Shown here one piece after another: positions 52,445 through 64,000 of a DNA stretch of 64,000 bases. The stretch comes from Phoenix dactylifera (Eukaryota > Streptophyta > Magnoliopsida > Arecales > Arecaceae): positions 14,697,646-14,761,645 of the forward strand of contig NC_052399.1 of assembly GCF_009389715.1 (NCBI RefSeq), written 5' to 3'. Within the stretch, counting starts at the first letter, position 1. Each line of letters starts with the position of its first letter. The notes under the pieces were generated by a model. The model worked only from the letters and a program-made list of their open reading frames with translations, had not been told where the DNA came from and made no database searches. The translations under genes were made by a program, and so were the position numbers.

Positions 52445-54850
52445 TGGAGTTTTAATTTTTTAAAAAATCATTTTTTTAGCTCATGATCTTTAGTTATTTT
52501 AAATATTTTAAAATATTTTTTTTGAGGCATTTGTTCTAGAAGAGTTATGACTTATTGGAAAAGGATGTTGGTTTTTGAAAAATACGGTGTTTTCGATTGT
52601 ATCATCGCAATCATAGTATCTCTGATAGAGCCTATAAATAGACTTCTTTGGAATGAATCCTAATCCAATTCAATCTTTCTCTCTTTCTCACTGGTACTCT
52701 GTTTCCCGCAGAGTTTCTTCCGCAGATAGAATTCTCCCCCTCTTTACTTTTATGCTTTCTATCTTTTCTTCTTTTTTATCTTTTCTTCTTTTATAGGCAT
52801 CTAAAGAAGTCGATCGGGTCAAGCTTCCCCAGCGATTGTGCTCGTTAAACAAGAATCGGGTTGAACTGGATTGTTGTACCTTGGGGACAAGATCACCACA
52901 AACCCGCATGTAGAGAGCGAATCACATTCTTATGATAGTGTATATTACACGTCTGGATCCAAACAAGCTCTTTTCAATCTTCTGAATTTATTTTAATAAA
53001 TTATTCTTTTATAAAATAACTATATAGCAATTTCTAGATAATAGTTTTTTCAACATATACAACCACTAGCATCGGATAATAAGAGATCACGTACCATAAG
53101 ATGTATCAGCATCGCTGACTTCCAAATCATTAAGTCATAAGAATCACAATATATTAGAAGACCATCTAGTCTGCTGCATTATTAGCTTCATTGTAAACAT
53201 GAACAACCTTGAACAATCATAACATAGAAGTCATCTTGTTAAATCTCTCAAGATAGGATGGGAATCATCGTGGAGAGAGAACGGCTCAAATATCCAACTA
53301 ATCATTGAGTTCTACACAACTTCTACAATATTAGTTAACAACTAACTTCAAGCTTCTCTAGAGATTCATCATTTAAGTGCTCATTCATCCAAGTTGATTG
53401 CATGCATAAGAGATGTTTGGATACCCCCGATTATTTTTCACTTATGGATGCAACTAAAAATAGTGGAGATCATCAATAAACTAATGGGTTGTTTTTGTGC
53501 CCCTTGAGGTTACACTGCGCTGCCATACACTATTTAAGATAAAAAATGAAAATTTCTGCACATTAACCAATCAATTCAAGGTTTCCACAATCTAAGTGCT
53601 CCCAAGTCCTGACATCTCTAGGAGTTTGGGCTATAGATTGTGGAGCAGAGATGCCAAAATTGACCTAATCAAAAAAATTTAACCTAAGGCAATTCCATTT
53701 GGATCAGGTTTGAGTCAAGAGTTTACTAGTTAGGGTTGATTAGGGGCCAAGACTATTGACCCAAATTTAAATCGTCTAAGTATAAGCTAAATTTTTGATA
53801 TGAGTTGGATCATAAAGGTAGATTTCTATTTAGGTTGAAATAGTTTAAGTTTTGTCAAGTCATGTTCTTGGGTAAGAATTTTTTGAGTAGTTGGTCTTTT
53901 TCTCAATGCTAGTTATTTACATTATTTTAAAAATCTTGTAGAAACCAGAAATATTAAATTTGATAGGTTAACTTAGATTTATTAAGAATTAAGTTTTACA
54001 GAATAGATCAAGGTCAAATAAGTGATTCCAAATAACTTGTAAATGGTTATAGCTCGATATTAGATCAAATTAGGCATTGGATTGAGATTTTGTTTGTTGG
54101 TGTTGTTGTCGCTAGATTCTACATTGAGGTCGGACTTCGTCTACAGTGTGCTGAGGTCAGTTGGAATCAAAGTGCACTGAGATTAGATGGGACCAAAATA
54201 CTTTGAGGTCGATTGAGAGCAAGGTGTAAGGCAGGATCAACCTGCAAAGAAGTTTACTTGCCAAAAGATTTTCGGCAGGGAATCCTTCAATGCTTAAGTT
54301 AGAGATCTAGAGCCACGATGGGAGAAAGAGAATGAGCAGAGAGTAGCAGATTACTTACATAAGGTTTCCGAATCATTTCTATATATATGATGAAATTAGT
54401 GTCCGTTACCTGGTTTATCAAGCAATGCTATAACTGCATGATAACAATCGATCGTGCATTAACCACACAATAACGCCTCGCCATAGTTAATACTTGGCGA
54501 TAACTGTACCGATTGTGCGTCAACTGCTATACTGACGTAGCTATTATTGCCATTCATATAATGATCTTTGACGTTATTCTTGTGCCAGACCGACCAGAGT
54601 GGAAGGTCGGTCCATACCAGACCTATTTATCTCGGTTAAGGAGGTCGGTTAATCCGAAGTTGAGATGATCAATATTCTCCCCATCATGTGTTCTTATATG
54701 ACCAATTCTGAACCTAATTTGGTCCGACCCATTGTGATACCAATGGCAGTGGATGCCCCTTCGCAAGTGCATGGACATGGTATAGTTACGCAAGCTGTTA
54801 TAGGGTGATTAATCCATGTACCAAGTCCTAAATCTAATTTTTCCCCTCTA
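52200..54850. other. Repeat-rich intergenic DNA
   Basis: No supported gene. It includes a long TA microsatellite and AT-rich sequence. At about 54100-54800 a moderately GC block repeats GAGGTCGG/GGTCGGT motifs and CAATAACGCC/CGATAACTGT motifs, and resembles a decayed LTR. A TATAAATA-like motif at 52632-52640 precedes CT-rich sequence but leads to no convincing frame. Confidence 0.45.
52355..52441. repeat. (TA)n microsatellite, about 87 bp
   Basis: An uninterrupted or nearly uninterrupted TA run preceded by a short GT run. It is self-complementary, so it can form a cruciform. Confidence 0.98.
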
Positions 54851-54859
54851 TAGAAGTTA

Positions 54860-55150
54860 ACCCGAGAGCCGTTTTGACATTCCCATCATGTTCCACACAA
54901 ACAAACACGCACTTAAGGAAGATATCCAGCGAAAATTTCCCCACAAAAAAACGGAAAATATTCAGCAGAAGCAAAAAGAGGCTCCTTTTCTGGGTTTTTG
55001 AAGGAAACAGGGGGCCCTGGGACTCGCGGACAAATCAGCCAGGCCACGGTGATACCCTCGCTGCTCCGATCCGTGAAGGCAAATAAGGTCCGGACCGAAG
55101 CCCTCCGGAGTTCGGAGAAGTCGAATCAGCAGCGGCACGACGCGCCATGG
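54860..55150 (+). promoter_or_regulatory. Candidate promoter and first exon of an unidentified + strand gene
   Basis: A GC-rich, CpG-containing, leader-like stretch ends in GCGCC ATG GTACTCTCTC at 55147. The ATG is followed at once by GT and a CT-rich stretch, as in plant genes (for example many ribosomal-protein genes) whose first intron follows the start codon. Read straight through, the frame stops after about 35 codons. Downstream exons would have to lie in 55150-56696 or beyond the LTR element; none was recognised. This is inference. Confidence 0.25.
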
Positions 55151-56696
55151 TACTCTCTCTCTCTGGTCTTGATCCTTCCCACGCTAGCGTATATTTTCCA
55201 GGTGTCTATTTTCTCACTGTCGACTCACGACGCCTTACAAGCTTACTTCTTTGAATCGATTAGGTTTCTTTCAGGATAACTTTGATATTTCTGGCTTAAT
55301 AGGCGATCGAATTTGATTCGGTAAATATCAGGAAGAACTCCTTTCCCCTTTTGGTTCTCGTTAAATTTGACGACTGGCGTGCGAATCGTGAATATGTTGA
55401 CTTCCTGATAATAAGCTGTGATTTCTAATTCTCCAGAATAATGGATCTGAGTGGTCGTAACGGATAATGAATTAAGAAAGAAAAGTAATGGAGACAAGGT
55501 CCCCCAAATAGAGTTGGGACAAGGGTTAGTTCTCGTGGTTAGTACAAGATGAGGAATTTTATGCTTGTTGACCCTAATGGGGAACTGCATAGCATGGAAA
55601 TGTCTTGAGTATTTATGATACCGATGTTTTTGATGCCTCGTTATGTTTGGCTTGTGAAATTGAAGTTTTGTGCAAATAATTTCGTGGCAGTATCTCCTGA
55701 TGACACTTTGGACCATGTTGCATAATTATTAGGCTAGAAAAGGATCTGGAAGGAATGGTGAAACCGAGGGAAGGTCCTCATCATGTGAGACTTTGCAACA
55801 TTGTATTATCTTTAGAAGCTATATTTCATTCTACCTACTACATTTATATATCAGCGCTGGAAGGTGCAAAATACAGCTCAAAACTGAAGTTTAATACATC
55901 AATCATGGAGACACACACCAGGGCAGGATGAGTAACTACTTGCTGCTGGGACAGTATATGTTGCACGCATAAGGTACCACTATGCTCCTCTCAAAGAGAT
56001 AAGGAATATGCTATCCTATCAAATTTGTAGCCTCAAAGCTCTATAAAAAATTTTTGCGCATGGATGGATTGAAGCAATAGAAGAATATATTGTCTTGAAG
56101 CTTCAAGGCAAATGGAGAGCTGGTTGGGGGTGAGGGTTAGCATGAAATTTGGTGCCCACAAGGGGGTAATTTTGTAGAGGGATGGATTATAGGTCGTTAG
56201 GTAAAAGATTTTGATTCCAATACTCTACATTTATAGATTCAACAGGCAGAACACAGTCCAGCTCTCTCAATATAAATAAATGTATCTTTGCATATGAGAT
56301 GTTGAGGCAAAGTTGATAAACAAATTCTGGCTTCTTTTGATAAGATAAGAAACCATGTACTGACATAAGTAATGGTAATGAAATCAGCATATAACTTAAC
56401 AACATCTTGAATATATTAATTTTGTTTTCGACTGATCGTTAAAAGGCTTAAAAGATGGAAATACTCTTTGTTGTTTCTATTTTAATAAATGTCTCCATAG
56501 AACATGTATAGCTAGCTAGTATTCGTGCTAGAAACACTTAGGCGAAATGCTCTGGACATTCTTTATCTCATCCAAATTATATCATGTATGCTGTCCAGAA
56601 ACAGGAACTTTTGGCAACTTGTTTTGGGTAGGAATTTTTTTTTATTCATGTACAATTATTTGTGAGCTCATTACCGGAGTCTTTAGATCCATCATA
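55150..56696. other. Unassigned sequence left of the LTR element
   Basis: AT-rich, with no recognised gene or repeat family. A minus-strand frame at 55243-55716 (157 codons) has no recognisable motif. This stretch may be intron or flank of the candidate gene starting near 55147. Confidence 0.4.
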
Positions 56697-59162
56697 TGAT
56701 AGTCAACTTTAAAGACCACGCAATAGCACGTATCTGGTAGGATAGTGATTACGGGTATCGATCCACAGGGATTGGGGTACAGCTGTTTTTCTTTTTTTTT
56801 AAAAAATAAAATATTTAAAAAGGAAGAGTTGGTGAAGAAAATTAAACTAAGGAATTTTAATAAAGCAAAATGCTATTAAAAAGATATCAGTTTGGGAGAA
56901 CCTAGGGCAAGGAATTCACCACTAACATCGGAACAAGGGTTATTTATATTTCAATTTATTCTTGGATAAACATGCACATTGGCTACAAGCCTAATAAGCA
57001 TTTGAATAAAAATTCACAAAAGTAATTTGGGCATAATCCATCTTCGGTTGGCATGAAATGTCTACCCTAATCTAAGGTGGTAGCACATTGCATCTTCCCT
57101 AAGCATGGACTATCTTATATTTACTTAGTGATCATGAAGAACAGTTGTATAAACATCATATTTAAAATCACAGAAATTAAATATGAGATGAAATAAAATA
57201 TTCATTAAAAGCAGAATAAAGTTTATACAACTCCAAGAATAGAAATTAAAAATATAAAAACCCTTGGCCCTTTGTTAGGGCTACATCCAGCCCTAGTGAA
57301 GAAATCAGCCTTCCATGAAGTTGTGGGCGGCAGCAGCAGCACAGCAGCGGGCTCCCGTCTCTTCCTTCATGATCAGCTCCCTTTCTTTCTCCCTCAGCAC
57401 TTCAATCTTATATTTTTATATACATGGGAAGTTATTCCTAAAATAGCCAAATTACTCTCTCCCTTTACTTTTTCTTTCTTCCCGTGGGATTGGCCTGTGA
57501 GAGAGATGATATCCTCCGAAAGAGAAGAACTCTTCTTTATATAGGCTCTCCCTCCTTCTCTCTTCTCGGTTGAGATGAGGATGAATCACGCCAAAGTCGC
57601 AGGGGGTTGCTGAGAGGATCTCGGACGCGGCTGGCGACGTGGCTCTGTTCGGCTGGGAGCAGGAGACTCGGAGAGGATCACGGGACGTGGTTGGGACGCG
57701 CTGAAGACGCGGGGATACAGGGGATTCGGGAGTTGGGGAAAAACTCGGAAGGTTGACGCTGGGTTCTTGCTAACGGAAGGAAGAAAACGGACTGAAGGAG
57801 CTGGGAAACAGGGGATTGTGTTCACGGTTGGGATAAAGATTGGATCCGCGGGAGATTCGGACGCGGAAGGAACTGGGAGCGTGGAGATTTGGTTCAATCC
57901 GGAAGTTAGAAGGGGCTGAGAACAAGCTCTGATCCGTTGAAGCAGGGGATAAGGGTGGCAGGTGGGTAGCTGAGAGCGGAAGAAGATCTCGGAGGAAGAG
58001 GATTACGGAAGAAGATGCTGCCGTTGGGAAGAAGATGATGAGACTGATTCGGAACAGGGGATCGGTTGGAATTGGTTTCGAAACAGGGGAATTTGATTTG
58101 CTGGCTGGGATGTTGTGGATGAAGAAGGGGTCTCAGGACGTTGGGAGGTTGGGTGGTCGTTCGAAGCGTACATCCCGGCTGGCAGGAAATCATGGGAGAG
58201 ATAATCGGGAGCTGGGGAACCGTGGAGCTGGGAGATGAACCGCAGATGGGGAGTTGGGATCGATCCGAAAGAAATGGAGTAGATCTCGGACGCGGGATGA
58301 ACTGGGACGGAAGGAGATGATGTTGCTGGATCCAAATGAAACGCACACGGGTGGAAGCGGTTTGGGATGCAGAAGCTTCGGAAAAGGAATTTGAATGGGA
58401 TTGAAGCTGGGAGTTAGGTTGGCGATGAAGACGGGATGCAGGATACTCGGGAGAAGATGGGAGAGATGAAGCTTTGGAGATGGGCGCTGGGACTTGGCTT
58501 CGGGTGAGGGGAATCCGGAAGCTGTTGGAAGGGATGAAGTCGGGTGAGATCCTGAGATGGCTGGTTGGGAACGGAACTGGGAGCTGACGAGAGGTGGATT
58601 ACTTCGGAGAAGGAAAGAGATGGCTCTGTTTATTGGACACGGAAGATCTCATGCGGGATGCCCACGGATCACGGACGCAGTTGAATGTGAGTGGCTGAGG
58701 TGTGAAGTAGAGGATGTGAGGACGTTGCTTGGAATGGTGGGCTCTGCTTCACGCGCCGGGAAAGGAAGTTGAAGTTGGGGCCGACTCGGAAGGATGTGGA
58801 GTCGACTCCAATTAGTTGGGGTCGACTTGAGATGGCTGGAGTCCACTCCAATGAAGTTGGCTAGGAGGATGGGTCTATTTTGAGGTTAAAAACAAAGGAA
58901 GTTTGGGTATGCATGGAGAAAAAAAAATTGATGGGATGCAGTGGGTCCAGGCATCATCCAATTGAGTTTGATTCGACCTGCATGCATTAGGCTTGATCAA
59001 CAAATAATCAAATCAAACTTGAATAACCTTGGATAATTTATTAAAATGCAATTATGAAGGTAACACATTTTTTTTTTGGTTGAATTTACAAAATATGTGA
59101 ATTAAAATAATGATAAGTGCTATAAATAAGATATTAATTTATGTATTATTTAGCACTTATCA
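56697..59162 (-). repeat. 3' LTR (about 2.47 kb)
   Basis: The 5' boundary (59162) is firm: a polypurine tract abuts TGATAAGTGC. The far boundary is inferred from the matching TGATA/TATCA end at 56697 and from the TCCCTGTGGATCGATACCC-type block (about 56752-56770), which sits near the 3' end of such LTRs. The LTR carries a TATA box (57535-57543). Its first 51 bases (59112-59162) form an inverted repeat, GATAAGTGCT/AGCACTTATC. GC-rich frames at 57586-58346 are not recognised proteins. A length check against the missing 5' LTR is not possible here. Confidence 0.6.
57535..57543 (-). promoter_or_regulatory. LTR TATA box
   Basis: On the minus strand CCTATATAAAGAAGAG gives a strong TATATAAAG. It would drive transcription toward lower coordinates, in the element's own direction, into whatever lies left of 56697. 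Confidence 0.55.
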
Positions 59163-59177
59163 CACCCCCCAACCTAC
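59163..59177 (-). other. Polypurine tract
   Basis: On the minus strand GTAGGTTGGGGGGTG lies directly before the LTR start TGATAAG. This is the primer for plus-strand DNA synthesis in LTR retrotransposons and fixes the LTR boundary. Confidence 0.75.
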
Positions 59178-60668
59178 ATTTTGCTAGTCCTCAAGCAAAA
59201 ATAGAAAAAGAAATTATCTCACTTTCGCAGGAATCGCGATTGCATTTACCGTATGCAATAAGGCTTTAAACCCCTAGGTGGCCCTAGTGGACGAGTTTTG
59301 TCTCGTGAGGGTTTCCGGCTCAGATACCCACAAACTGCAGTCGAAAGAATTTTATTTTATTGATTTATAAAATCTAATTTCAAATGCATAAGTGCCAAGA
59401 ATTTCAAAAGCACACAAAGTTTTAATTACTAAGTCAGCCCAAATCCTAGGTCAAGATGCAACTTAAGTTGAAATTATTAAGCTTCCGTTAGAGAGTTGCA
59501 AGACTTCTTTATACTTGGGTGCTTGGTGATATCTGGACCATACACAAGCTAAGGCTTTAGATCCCCAAAATACTGCTAAAGCTAGTAGCTTCCAAGAATT
59601 GGTCAGATAAGACCTAATCACTGATTCAAAATCATCCTACCTTGCAGGATTTCGAGAGTTGTGGATATTTACTTTAATACCTCATGGGCTTTATCTGTAA
59701 TATTCCAGTTTACTCGAATTTTTACAACGACGGCTTTCACACTATCGTCTTTTTCAAGGTCAATATTATTTTCTCTTTTTCTCTTTCATATTTTTTTTTT
59801 TTTTGATTTTATAAATAAATTATGCACTTTTTCTCTTGTAATGATTCCTCCATGTAGCAGCATTCAGTCAACACTCCCACACCAGATGGCGTAAGGTGTT
59901 GGGCATCAAGACTCCCCTACGGACCTATGCTCGGGTTCATCATCACAAGCCCGCTGACCTTTGACAATAGGTAGCCCTTTTCGATGTACCTGACTAAATT
60001 CACTCTTTCTTTTTTTTTTTTTTTACTTTGTTTTAATAGTGAATTAGATAGGTATGATTCATCAGGACTCAAGGTTGCTACCAGACTTAACAACATCATG
60101 TTGAACCTAACCCCTAGAAGTGCAGGCCATGTGTTTGTGAAATTCCAAAGTAAAAATTATCTTACAACTTACTAAAAGAACTTTTAATAAAAAGAACTCA
60201 AATTGACTTACTCCTGACTAGTTATTGGGCTTTTTAGATTTTATATACTTTGTGCGTTTATCATTTCAGCATTAAAGCATAGAAATTAGGTTTTTTTTTT
60301 TTTTTTTTTTGAAATTCTTTTTTTTTTTGAAATTCACTTAAAAATGTGAAAATGCGAAAAATTCCTTCAAAAATTCAAATCCTATTACCCCCCAACCTAG
60401 ATCAGACATTGTCCTCAATGTTTTTGTTTTTTTTTTTAATTTTTTTTTTAAAAAAAATTTAAAATATTTATTATTATTATTATTTTTTTTTTGTTTTACG
60501 AAAATATGATGCATATGGAGGATAGAAGCATTGTACCTTAGTTGCATCAGTAATATGAGGACTTCTGAAAAAAAAATAACAAGAAAATGTGCAAAAATAA
60601 TCTATGGAGATTGGGTTGCCTCCCAACAAGCGCTAAGTTTAATGTCTTCAGCCAGACACAGTACATCC
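59178..60668 (-). other. Retrotransposon spacer between pol and 3' LTR
   Basis: About 1.5 kb with several poly-T runs on the plus strand and no supported reading frame. Athila elements often carry an env-like ORF in this position; none is visible here. Confidence 0.6.
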
Positions 60669-63600
60669 TTATTCATCCCGATAAATAGGATCCATTAAAT
60701 CAAGGGATTCAATCAACTGTCCGTCTGCAACACATTCTATATAAGGTTTCAATCTTTGACCATTGACGTTTAGGATACGACCATCACTGAGGTTTTGAAT
60801 TTCTACTGCCCCATGAGAAAAAACTTTCTTAACTAAGAAGGGGCCATCCCACCTAGAGCGAAGTTTACCAGGAAAGAGACGCAATTTAGAATTGAATAAC
60901 CAAACCTTTTGATTAGGCTCGAAAGACTTGCGGTTAATGTATTTGTCATGGAAAGCCTTAGTCCTTGCCTTGTATATTTTAGCATTTTCATACGCTTCAT
61001 TGCGTATCTCTTCAAGCTCATTAAGTTGAAGTTTCCGGTTAGAACCAGCTGCAGCCATATCAAAGTTAAACTTTTTAATGGCCCAAAAAGCTCTATGCTC
61101 GAGTTCTACGGGTAAGTGGCAAGCTTTTCCAAAAATCAGTCGATAAGGAGACATGCCAATAGGAGTCTTATAGGCAGTACGATAAGCCCAGAGAGAATCA
61201 TTTAATCTTTGAGACCAGTCCTTCCTATCAGGGCGTACTGTTTTCTCTAAGATGTGTTTTATCTCCCTATTAGAAACTTCAACTTGTCCGCTTGTTTGGG
61301 GATGGTACGGGGTGGCAACTTTGTGGGTGATTGAATATTTGCGAATCAAAGCTTCAAAAGATCGGTTGCAGAAATGTGATCCCCCATCACTAATGATAGC
61401 TCGGGGTACGCCAAAGCGACTAAATATATTTGTTTGTAAGAACTTAATCACAACCTTGTGATCGTTACTCCTAGTGGCAACTGCTTCTACCCACTTCGAA
61501 ACATAGTCAACCCCGACAAGAATGTACTCAAAACCAAAAGAACGCGGGAAAGGGCCCATGAAGTCAATACCCCATACATCAAAAATTTCTATAATTAAAA
61601 TGGGGTTAAGTGGCATCATATCTCTACGGGTGATTGTACCCATTCGCTGGCATCGCTCACAAGTTTGGCAAAATTTGTGAGCATCCTTAAACAAAGAAGG
61701 CCAATAAAATCCACTCTGTAAGACTTTAGCTGCAGTTTTTCTACCACCAAAATGTCCTCCGCAGGCTTGGGTATGACAAAAATTAAGAATACTCTGAAAT
61801 TCACATTCCGGCACACATCGACGGATTACTTGATCTGGGCAGTACTTAAATAGATCAGGATCATCCCAAAAGTAGAACTTAACTTGCGAAAAGAATCGAT
61901 CCTTGTCCTGCTTGGACCAGTGATCGGGAATTTGTCCTATGGCAAGATAGTTCACTATGTTAGCGAACCAAGGTGTTTTCATTTGTTGTACCTCAAACAA
62001 TTGTTCATCGGAAAAGGAGTCATGAAGTGGTGAAATGTTATGAGGAGGTTCGAGAATGATCCTAGACAAATGGTCTGCTACAACGTTTGTGGTGCCTTTC
62101 TTATCACGAATTTCTAGATTGAATTCCTGTAACAATAGGATCCATCGAATTAGGCGAGGCTTGGTGTCTTTCTTTGAAAGGAGGTACCGGAGAGCAGAAT
62201 GATCAGTGAACACAATAACCTTGGACCCTAAGAGATAGGACCGAAACTTATCCAGGGCAAATACTACAGCTAGTAATTCTTTCTCAGTAGTGGTATAATT
62301 CAATTGTGCATCTGAGAGTGTTTTACTAGCGTAGTAGATGACGTGAGGTAGCTTTTCTATTCGTTGTCCTAAAACTGCCCCAATGGCATAGTCAGAAGCA
62401 TCACACATAAGTTCGAATGGAAGGGTCCAATTGGGAGGTTGTATGATGGGTGCTGTAGACAACTTAGATCGGAGTTTTTCAAAGGCCTCTTTACATGCTT
62501 CATCAAAAACAAAGGGTGTATCCTTGGCAAGGAGATTGCACAAGGGCCTCGAGATTTTGCTAAAGTCTTTAATGAAGCGACGGTAAAATCCAGCATGGCC
62601 AAGAAAAGAACGAATTTGTTTCACAGATTTGGGTGGAGGAAGATTAGAAATTAGATCAACTTTAGCTTTATCCACTTCAATCCCTCTTTTGGACACAATG
62701 TGTCCCAAAACTATTCCCTCTTGGACCATAAAATGGCTCTTTTCCCAACTTAGCACTAGATTGGTTTCCTTACATCTTTTCAGGACTAGGGCTAAATTAC
62801 TAAGACAATCATCGAATGAGGGGCCAAAAACTGAAAAATCATCCATGAATACTTCCAGAAATTTTTCTACCATGTCGGAAAAAATTGCCATCATGCATCG
62901 TTGAAATGTCGCAGGTGCATTGCATAGTCCAAATGGCATTCTTCTATATGCAAATGTTCCGAATGGACATGTGAAAGTGGTTTTCTCTTGATCATCAGGA
63001 TACACGGCCACTTGGTTATATCCAGAATAACCATCTAAGAAACAGTAGAAACCCTGACCGGCTAATCTTTCCAATATTTGGTCAATAAAGGGTAAAGGAA
63101 AATGGTCCTTCCTAGTCATGGAGTTTAACTTCCTATAGTCGATGCAAACACGCCAGCTAGTGGTCGTGCGTGTAGGCATTAATTCTCCTTCTGCATTTTC
63201 AACCACAGTAATGCCCGACTTCTTTGGTACTACTTGAGTCGGGCTCACCCAGTTGCTATCAGAGATAGGATAAATGATTCCAGCATCTAGCAACTTTACT
63301 ACTTCTTTCTTGACCACCTCTTTCATGTTAGGGTTAAGTCTCCTTTGCATTTCACGGGTTGGTTTTGCATTTTCTTCTAGGTGAATGCGATGCATGCAAA
63401 TAGATGGGTCAATCCCCTTTAGATCAGTTACAGACCATCCAATTGCATGTTTGTGTTCTCCGAGTACACTCAAAAGTTGACTCTCCTGTTTGTCAGATAG
63501 GTTAGCTGCGATGATTACAGGTAGGGTATCTTCGGGTCCCAGAAAAGCATACTTAAGGGTTACCGGAAGTGGCTTTAACTCGAGTTTGGGAGGGGACTCG

Positions 63601-64000
63601 ATGGAGGGGCACTGTAGTGTACTAGAAAGAGTAGGAAGAGGTTCATATCGGGCATGCCAGAGATGAGAATTTGTGAGAGACGGATTGTCAAGTAGGACAT
63701 TGACTTCTTTTATGGCATTGTTTAAATCAAGATTATCAATGTCAAAATGGGCTAGACATGCTTCCAGAGGGTCATCTGCCAGAATATAGGGAAGGGCTTC
63801 TTCTACAAGATCGTCCATTCTGTCTATTAGAAAACACTCATTTTCCCTTGCAGGTTGATCGGAGGCGTGGCATACATTCAGTTTGACTTTCATGTTCCCA
63901 AAGGATATATCCATCACCCCCGTTCTACAGTTAATACATGCATTGGCTGTAGCTAGAAAGGGACGACCAAGAATCATGGGGATCTGTTTCTTGAGATTGG
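60669..64000 (-). CDS. Ty3/gypsy Pol polyprotein, partial at its 5' end
   Basis: At least 1102 codons are open on the minus strand and continue without a stop to the window edge, so the methionine at 63977 is internal. Numbered from that residue: a retropepsin tail with [12 protein letters not shown] (2-13); reverse transcriptase about 200-400 with [10 protein letters not shown] and catalytic FMDD (377-380); RNase H about 520-640 with [13 protein letters not shown] and [10 protein letters not shown]; integrase zinc finger His735/His742 and Cys773/Cys776; DDE core Asp805, Asp864, Glu900 (spacing 58 and 35, as in the family); and a C-terminal domain ending near residue 1102. All catalytic residues are present. 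Product: the enzymes for copying and inserting the element. Confidence 0.92.
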   Translation of the reverse strand, partial: NLKKQIPMILGRPFLATANACINCRTGVMDISFGNMKVKLNVCHASDQPARENECFLIDRMDDLVEEALPYILADDPLEACLAHFDIDNLDLNNAIKEVNVLLDNPSLTNSHLWHARYEPLPTLSSTLQCPSIESPPKLELKPLPVTLKYAFLGPEDTLPVIIAANLSDKQESQLLSVLGEHKHAIGWSVTDLKGIDPSICMHRIHLEENAKPTREMQRRLNPNMKEVVKKEVVKLLDAGIIYPISDSNWVSPTQVVPKKSGITVVENAEGELMPTRTTTSWRVCIDYRKLNSMTRKDHFPLPFIDQILERLAGQGFYCFLDGYSGYNQVAVYPDDQEKTTFTCPFGTFAYRRMPFGLCNAPATFQRCMMAIFSDMVEKFLEVFMDDFSVFGPSFDDCLSNLALVLKRCKETNLVLSWEKSHFMVQEGIVLGHIVSKRGIEVDKAKVDLISNLPPPKSVKQIRSFLGHAGFYRRFIKDFSKISRPLCNLLAKDTPFVFDEACKEAFEKLRSKLSTAPIIQPPNWTLPFELMCDASDYAIGAVLGQRIEKLPHVIYYASKTLSDAQLNYTTTEKELLAVVFALDKFRSYLLGSKVIVFTDHSALRYLLSKKDTKPRLIRWILLLQEFNLEIRDKKGTTNVVADHLSRIILEPPHNISPLHDSFSDEQLFEVQQMKTPWFANIVNYLAIGQIPDHWSKQDKDRFFSQVKFYFWDDPDLFKYCPDQVIRRCVPECEFQSILNFCHTQACGGHFGGRKTAAKVLQSGFYWPSLFKDAHKFCQTCERCQRMGTITRRDMMPLNPILIIEIFDVWGIDFMGPFPRSFGFEYILVGVDYVSKWVEAVATRSNDHKVVIKFLQTNIFSRFGVPRAIISDGGSHFCNRSFEALIRKYSITHKVATPYHPQTSGQVEVSNREIKHILEKTVRPDRKDWSQRLNDSLWAYRTAYKTPIGMSPYRLIFGKACHLPVELEHRAFWAIKKFNFDMAAAGSNRKLQLNELEEIRNEAYENAKIYKARTKAFHDKYINRKSFEPNQKVWLFNSKLRLFPGKLRSRWDGPFLVKKVFSHGAVEIQNLSDGRILNVNGQRLKPYIECVADGQLIESLDLMDPIYRDE

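Larger units (their letters stand above)
56697..64000 (-). mobile_element. Athila-like Ty3/gypsy LTR retrotransposon, 3' part (runs off the window)
   Basis: The element is in minus orientation. In transcript order it contains pol (edge to 60669), a 1.5-kb non-coding spacer (60668-59178), a polypurine tract, and the 3' LTR (59162 to about 56697). The 5' LTR, primer-binding site, gag and protease core lie beyond position 64000. The order PR-RT-RNaseH-INT is that of Ty3/gypsy. The integrase block GIDFMGPFP followed by [10 protein letters not shown], and the conserved CTCCCAACAAGCGCTAAG-type spacer, point to the Athila/Tat group. The reading frame is uninterrupted, which suggests a fairly recent insertion. 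Confidence 0.85.

Noticed and set aside
55243..55716. 157-codon minus-strand frame
   Set aside because: No motif, unusual composition (many H, R, K, Y), and no homologue I recognise. Probably chance.
57586..58346. Proline/serine-rich frames of 103-146 codons on the minus strand
   Set aside because: They lie inside the LTR, overlap each other in different frames, and have no recognised domain.

Overview
The window reads as nuclear DNA from a flowering plant, most likely a commelinid monocot. The SAC9-like and ABCB proteins look closest to palm proteins I remember, but no search was run, so palm is inference. The supporting signs are spliced genes with GT-AG introns and pyrimidine-rich acceptors, long AT-rich introns full of short DNA transposons, a Ty3/gypsy Athila-type element, copia debris and LINE tails.

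Layout. 1-700: 5' flank with a 173-bp hAT MITE bounded by an 8-bp target duplication, then a TATA box and a CT-rich leader. 1008-8502 (+): complete 12-exon ABCB/P-glycoprotein transporter gene, 1265 aa. 8503-11220: intergenic, with a possible non-coding spliced unit at about 9.8-11.1 kb and a roughly 85-bp minisatellite. 11558-14915 (+): four-exon gene for a secreted plant protein of unknown function, 494 aa, with one apparent GC-AG intron. 14916-16831: space between two convergent genes, holding a long TA/GA microsatellite and LINE relics. 16832-50927 (-): a complete gene for a SAC9-type phosphoinositide phosphatase (SAC domain plus WW domain). I could assemble 13 coding exons that join in frame to 1656 aa over 34 kb. 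Its introns hold four foldback hAT-like elements with 8-bp target duplications, a rearranged cluster of copia primer-binding sites, two other inverted-repeat elements and several tandem duplications. About 50.9-52.1 kb is its leader and promoter. 52.2-54.8 kb is repeat-rich. 54.86-55.15 kb looks like a promoter and first exon of an unidentified plus-strand gene. 56697-64000 (-): the 3' part of an Athila-like LTR retrotransposon, with an uninterrupted protease-tail/RT/RNase H/integrase reading frame, a spacer, a polypurine tract and a 2.5-kb 3' LTR; its 5' half lies beyond the window.

The three cellular genes are unrelated in function: membrane transport, a secreted protein, and phosphoinositide turnover. 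They show no sign of working as a cluster. The most interesting structure is in the mobile DNA, above all the repeated hAT-like foldback insertions inside one very long housekeeping gene. I saw nothing that amounts to a new biological system.
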